Shown here: piece by piece, positions 62,013 through 64,000 of the stretch
How the letters are laid out: each line of letters opens with the position of its first letter
Numbering within the stretch: the first letter of the stretch is position 1
DNA from: Calditrichia bacterium
GTDB lineage: Bacteria; Calditrichota; Calditrichia; RBG-13-44-9; J075
Direction of reading: 5' to 3'
DNA length: 64,000 bases
Assembly (NCBI GenBank): GCA_020635015.1
Contig: JACKAP010000001.1
Coordinates: 682,001-746,000 of the forward strand
Position numbers and translations under genes: made by a program
The notes under the pieces: model-generated
Database searches by the model: none
The model's input: the letters and a program-made list of their open reading frames with translations, nothing else
What the model was told of the DNA's origin: nothing

Positions 62013-62393
62013 CTATTTAAACGGAATACGCAACTGCTGCCCGGGATGGATCAGGTCGGGGTTCTTAAGCTGATCCTTGTTCATCTCGAAGATCTCCATA
62101 TAGCGGTTGAAGGTGCCGAAGAACATCTTGGAGATCTTGCTCAGGCTGTCGCCGCGTTTCACTTCGTAGATGCCATAATAATCGGTAACTTCCACCTTGA
62201 TGTCTGCCTGGATATCCGCCGGGTTTTCCCCGCCGATCTCCTTGATCTTATCCCACATCAGGTCTTTTTCCAACTGGGTTTTGGCGGTGCCTCCGACCTT
62301 CAGGATGCCGCCTTCCTCGTTGACATAGCCGTCTTTGACGCCAAATTTAAGACCCAAATCCAGTACCGGTTGATATTTCGCTTTGACGCTCAT
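62013..62393 (-). CDS. LysM-domain protein, YgaU/Kbp-like
   Basis: 126 aa. C-terminal LysM (about residues 77-125, YEVKRGDSLSKISKMFFG...IHPGQQLRIP). The N-terminal ~70 residues resemble a diverged BON domain, so the whole matches the plan of E. coli Kbp (BON-LysM). LysM binds peptidoglycan or, in Kbp, a K+-sensing domain. No signal peptide. AAGGAG precedes the ATG. Confidence 0.85.
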   Translation of the reverse strand: MSVKAKYQPVLDLGLKFGVKDGYVNEEGGILKVGGTAKTQLEKDLMWDKIKEIGGENPADIQADIKVEVTDYYGIYEVKRGDSLSKISKMFFGTFNRYMEIFEMNKDQLKNPDLIHPGQQLRIPFK

Positions 62394-62467
62394 ATATATC
62401 GCTCCTTGTCTTTTTTGATCCGAAGATAAGCATTCTACAGGAAATTGTCAGCAAGAAATCGAAAATT

Positions 62468-63301
62468 TTAGCGGCCCTGCGCCATTGCTTCCAGGCGGCG
62501 GATGCGCTCCTCCATCGGGGGATGGGTGGACAGGAGCCGGCTGGCGCCTCCGAAGAAGGGATAAACGATGAACATGTGCGAATGCGCCGGGTTGCCGTTC
62601 TGCATCGGCTGGCGCTGCACCCCGTGCTGCAGTTTGTTCAGGGCGCTGGCCAGGGCCAGGGGCTTGCCGGAGATTTCCGCGCCGCCCTGATCGGCGGCGT
62701 ATTCGCGCACCCGGGAAATTGCCATACGGATGATCATTGCCACCAGCGGCGCGGCCACCATCAGCAATAGAGCGGCGATAGGATTGCCGCCCCGCCGTGA
62801 GCCGCCCGCGCCAAAGCGGGCCATCTGGCCCAGCATGGCGATTGCGCCGGCAATGGTGGCGGCGATGGTGCCGGTGAGGATATCGCGGTGCTTGACGTGC
62901 GCCAACTCGTGGGCCATGACGCCGGCGAGTTCGTCATCATCGAGCAGCTGCAAGATGCCCTCGGTGGCAGCCACCGCCGCGTGCTCCGGATTGCGCCCGG
63001 TGGCGAAGGCATTGGGGGTGCTGTCGGGGAGGATATAGACTTTCGGCATGGGCAGGCCGGCATTTTGCGCCAGGTCGGCGACGATATGATAGAGCCGGGG
63101 GTGGTCATCCGGTCCCACCTCCCGGGCCTGGTAGCGCTTCAGCACCATCTTGTCGCTGAACCAGTAGCTGTAGAAATTGATCCCGGCGGCGATCAGGAAG
63201 GCCAGGAAAGCGCCCGCCCGGCCGCCGGCAAGGCCGCCCAGCCAGACGAACATTACGGTCAACACCGTCATTAGCATGAAGGTTCTGAAGGTATTATTCA
63301 T
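62468..63301 (-). CDS. htpX: membrane zinc metallopeptidase HtpX
   Basis: 277 aa. M48 peptidase that degrades misfolded membrane proteins. Two N-terminal TM helices (about 8-24, 28-46), HELAH at 131-135, two further TM helices (about 142-160 and 174-193), third ligand Glu200 in REYAAD. GGGAG about 12 nt before the ATG. It lies 24 nt downstream of the DUF937 gene. Confidence 0.94.
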   Translation of the reverse strand: MNNTFRTFMLMTVLTVMFVWLGGLAGGRAGAFLAFLIAAGINFYSYWFSDKMVLKRYQAREVGPDDHPRLYHIVADLAQNAGLPMPKVYILPDSTPNAFATGRNPEHAAVAATEGILQLLDDDELAGVMAHELAHVKHRDILTGTIAATIAGAIAMLGQMARFGAGGSRRGGNPIAALLLMVAAPLVAMIIRMAISRVREYAADQGGAEISGKPLALASALNKLQHGVQRQPMQNGNPAHSHMFIVYPFFGGASRLLSTHPPMEERIRRLEAMAQGR

Positions 63302-63325
63302 AAGGCAGTTTTGCTCCCTCAGGAT

Positions 63326-63913
63326 TTAACGTTTTTTGCCGCCAAAGAGCGCGCCGAGCAGACCGCCGAGCAGACCCCCGCCGCCTTTCTGCCCGCCGCC
63401 TCCGGAAAGCAGGAAGCCGGCTACATCATCGAGGATGCTGCCGTCGCCGTCCTGATCCAGCAAAGCGGCGATGCCGGAAGAGCCGGCGCCCTGGGTGTCG
63501 CGTTTCTGGGTGAGGAAGCCCAGGATCAGCGGGGCCAGCATCGGGATGATCTTGGAAGCGGTGCTGCCGTCGAGCTTGAACTGTTGGGAAAGCAGGTTGG
63601 TGGCCTGGTTGCCGGACTCGCCCAAAAGGCCGCCCAACTGCGGATCGGCGCTGCGCTGGCCGCCCATAAAGGCTTCGAAAAGACCGCCGATATCTCCCAG
63701 CACATCGGCGCTGCCATATTTGTTGAGGATATGATCGACCCGCTCCGGGCCACCGCGCTCGTCCTTCTGGCGCTTGAGCCCGCCCAGGATCAGCGGCGCC
63801 ACCTGGGGGATCATCTTCATGACATCATTCTGCTTGATGCCCAGAGAGCCCGCCATCTGCTTGGATACTTCCGGCCCAAGCGACTTCATGAATTCGCTGA
63901 TAAAATCGGCCAT
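63326..63913 (-). CDS. DUF937 (YidB-like) family protein
   Basis: 195 aa. Ala/Gly/Leu-rich helical protein with DUF937-type repeats (SLGPEVSKQMAGSLGI, then LAPLILGFL). A DQDGDGSILDD segment (about residues 152-162) resembles a calcium-binding Asp-rich loop, and the C-terminus is a Gly-rich GGGGLLGGLLGALFGG stretch. Function unknown. It is the first gene of its strand before htpX; GGGA precedes the ATG. Confidence 0.85.
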   Translation of the reverse strand: MADFISEFMKSLGPEVSKQMAGSLGIKQNDVMKMIPQVAPLILGGLKRQKDERGGPERVDHILNKYGSADVLGDIGGLFEAFMGGQRSADPQLGGLLGESGNQATNLLSQQFKLDGSTASKIIPMLAPLILGFLTQKRDTQGAGSSGIAALLDQDGDGSILDDVAGFLLSGGGGQKGGGGLLGGLLGALFGGKKR

Positions 63914-64000
63914 TTTATTTCCCTTTCGTTTAGTGGTTAATTTAATTTCGCAAAGATAGAGATTTCACCCATCATATCAAAACAAGTTCTTAAAATCACT

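Overview
The window is a chromosomal segment of a free-living Gram-negative-type bacterium with moderately GC-rich DNA. It carries an FtsEX pair, outer-membrane-style lytic transglycosylases and a lipoprotein. The ribosomal and RNA polymerase genes, the extended bL17 and the absence of plasmid or phage genes would fit an uncultured lineage near the Bacteroidota/Calditrichota (FCB) radiation. That placement is an inference from gene content and protein style, not a tree.

Layout: (1) 1-4904, minus strand: a truncated secreted-protein gene, ftsX-ftsE, a SAM methyltransferase, NADP-type isocitrate dehydrogenase, an FmdB-type zinc ribbon protein and a small cold-shock-like protein. (2) 5274-36448, plus strand: a nearly unbroken information-processing block. 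It runs tRNA-Thr, Tyr, Gly, Thr, then tuf, rpmG, tRNA-Trp, secE, nusG, rplKAJL, rpoB, rpoC, rpsL, rpsG, fusA, then the complete S10, spc and alpha clusters, closing with rpoA and rplQ and a strong intrinsic terminator at 36509-36545. The order thrU-tyrU-glyT-thrT-tuf-secE-nusG-rplKAJL-rpoBC is the one known from Escherichia coli. adk is missing between secY and map. A good hairpin-plus-T-run lies between rpoB and rpoC. Both of these genes and several ribosomal genes start with TTG or GTG. (3) 36711-40663, plus strand: a GHL10-type glycosidase-like secreted protein, a lone urocanate hydratase and the tRNA thiolase MnmA. (4) 40707-53317, minus strand: ten co-directional genes with an envelope theme. 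In transcription order they are BlaI, a BlaR1-like M56 peptidase lacking the penicillin-binding sensor domain, a PDZ protein, a membrane-anchored NEW3-domain protein with a TolC-adaptor-like hairpin motif, an ABC ATPase, two paralogous ABC-2 permeases, an AIM24-family protein and two lytic transglycosylases. (5) 53440-56612, plus strand: a RimB/RimK/M14-amidohydrolase trio and a DUF2461 protein. (6) 56802-63913: an S9 peptidase, a plant-type asparaginase lipoprotein, a sodium:solute symporter, a LysM protein, HtpX and a DUF937 protein.

The least expected feature of the sequence is its intergenic space. Outside the ribosomal block almost every longer gap holds short-phrase repeats arranged as two inverted arms. 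At least six unrelated repeat vocabularies appear (heptamer GGTTGTT/GGTTATT, CTCTGTGTCTCTGTGG, CATCCGTGTCATCCG, GATGCTG, a 22-23-bp GCTCACGATGTTTGCTCGC array, triloop palindromes around GACGC). Some copies run into coding sequence and create gene tails or spurious N-terminal extensions. No CRISPR array, prophage, transposase or riboswitch was recognised.

The best candidate for something undescribed is the 40.7-53.4 kb envelope cluster, especially the NEW3 protein beside the double-permease ABC exporter under a likely BlaI operator. Its function is inferred only.
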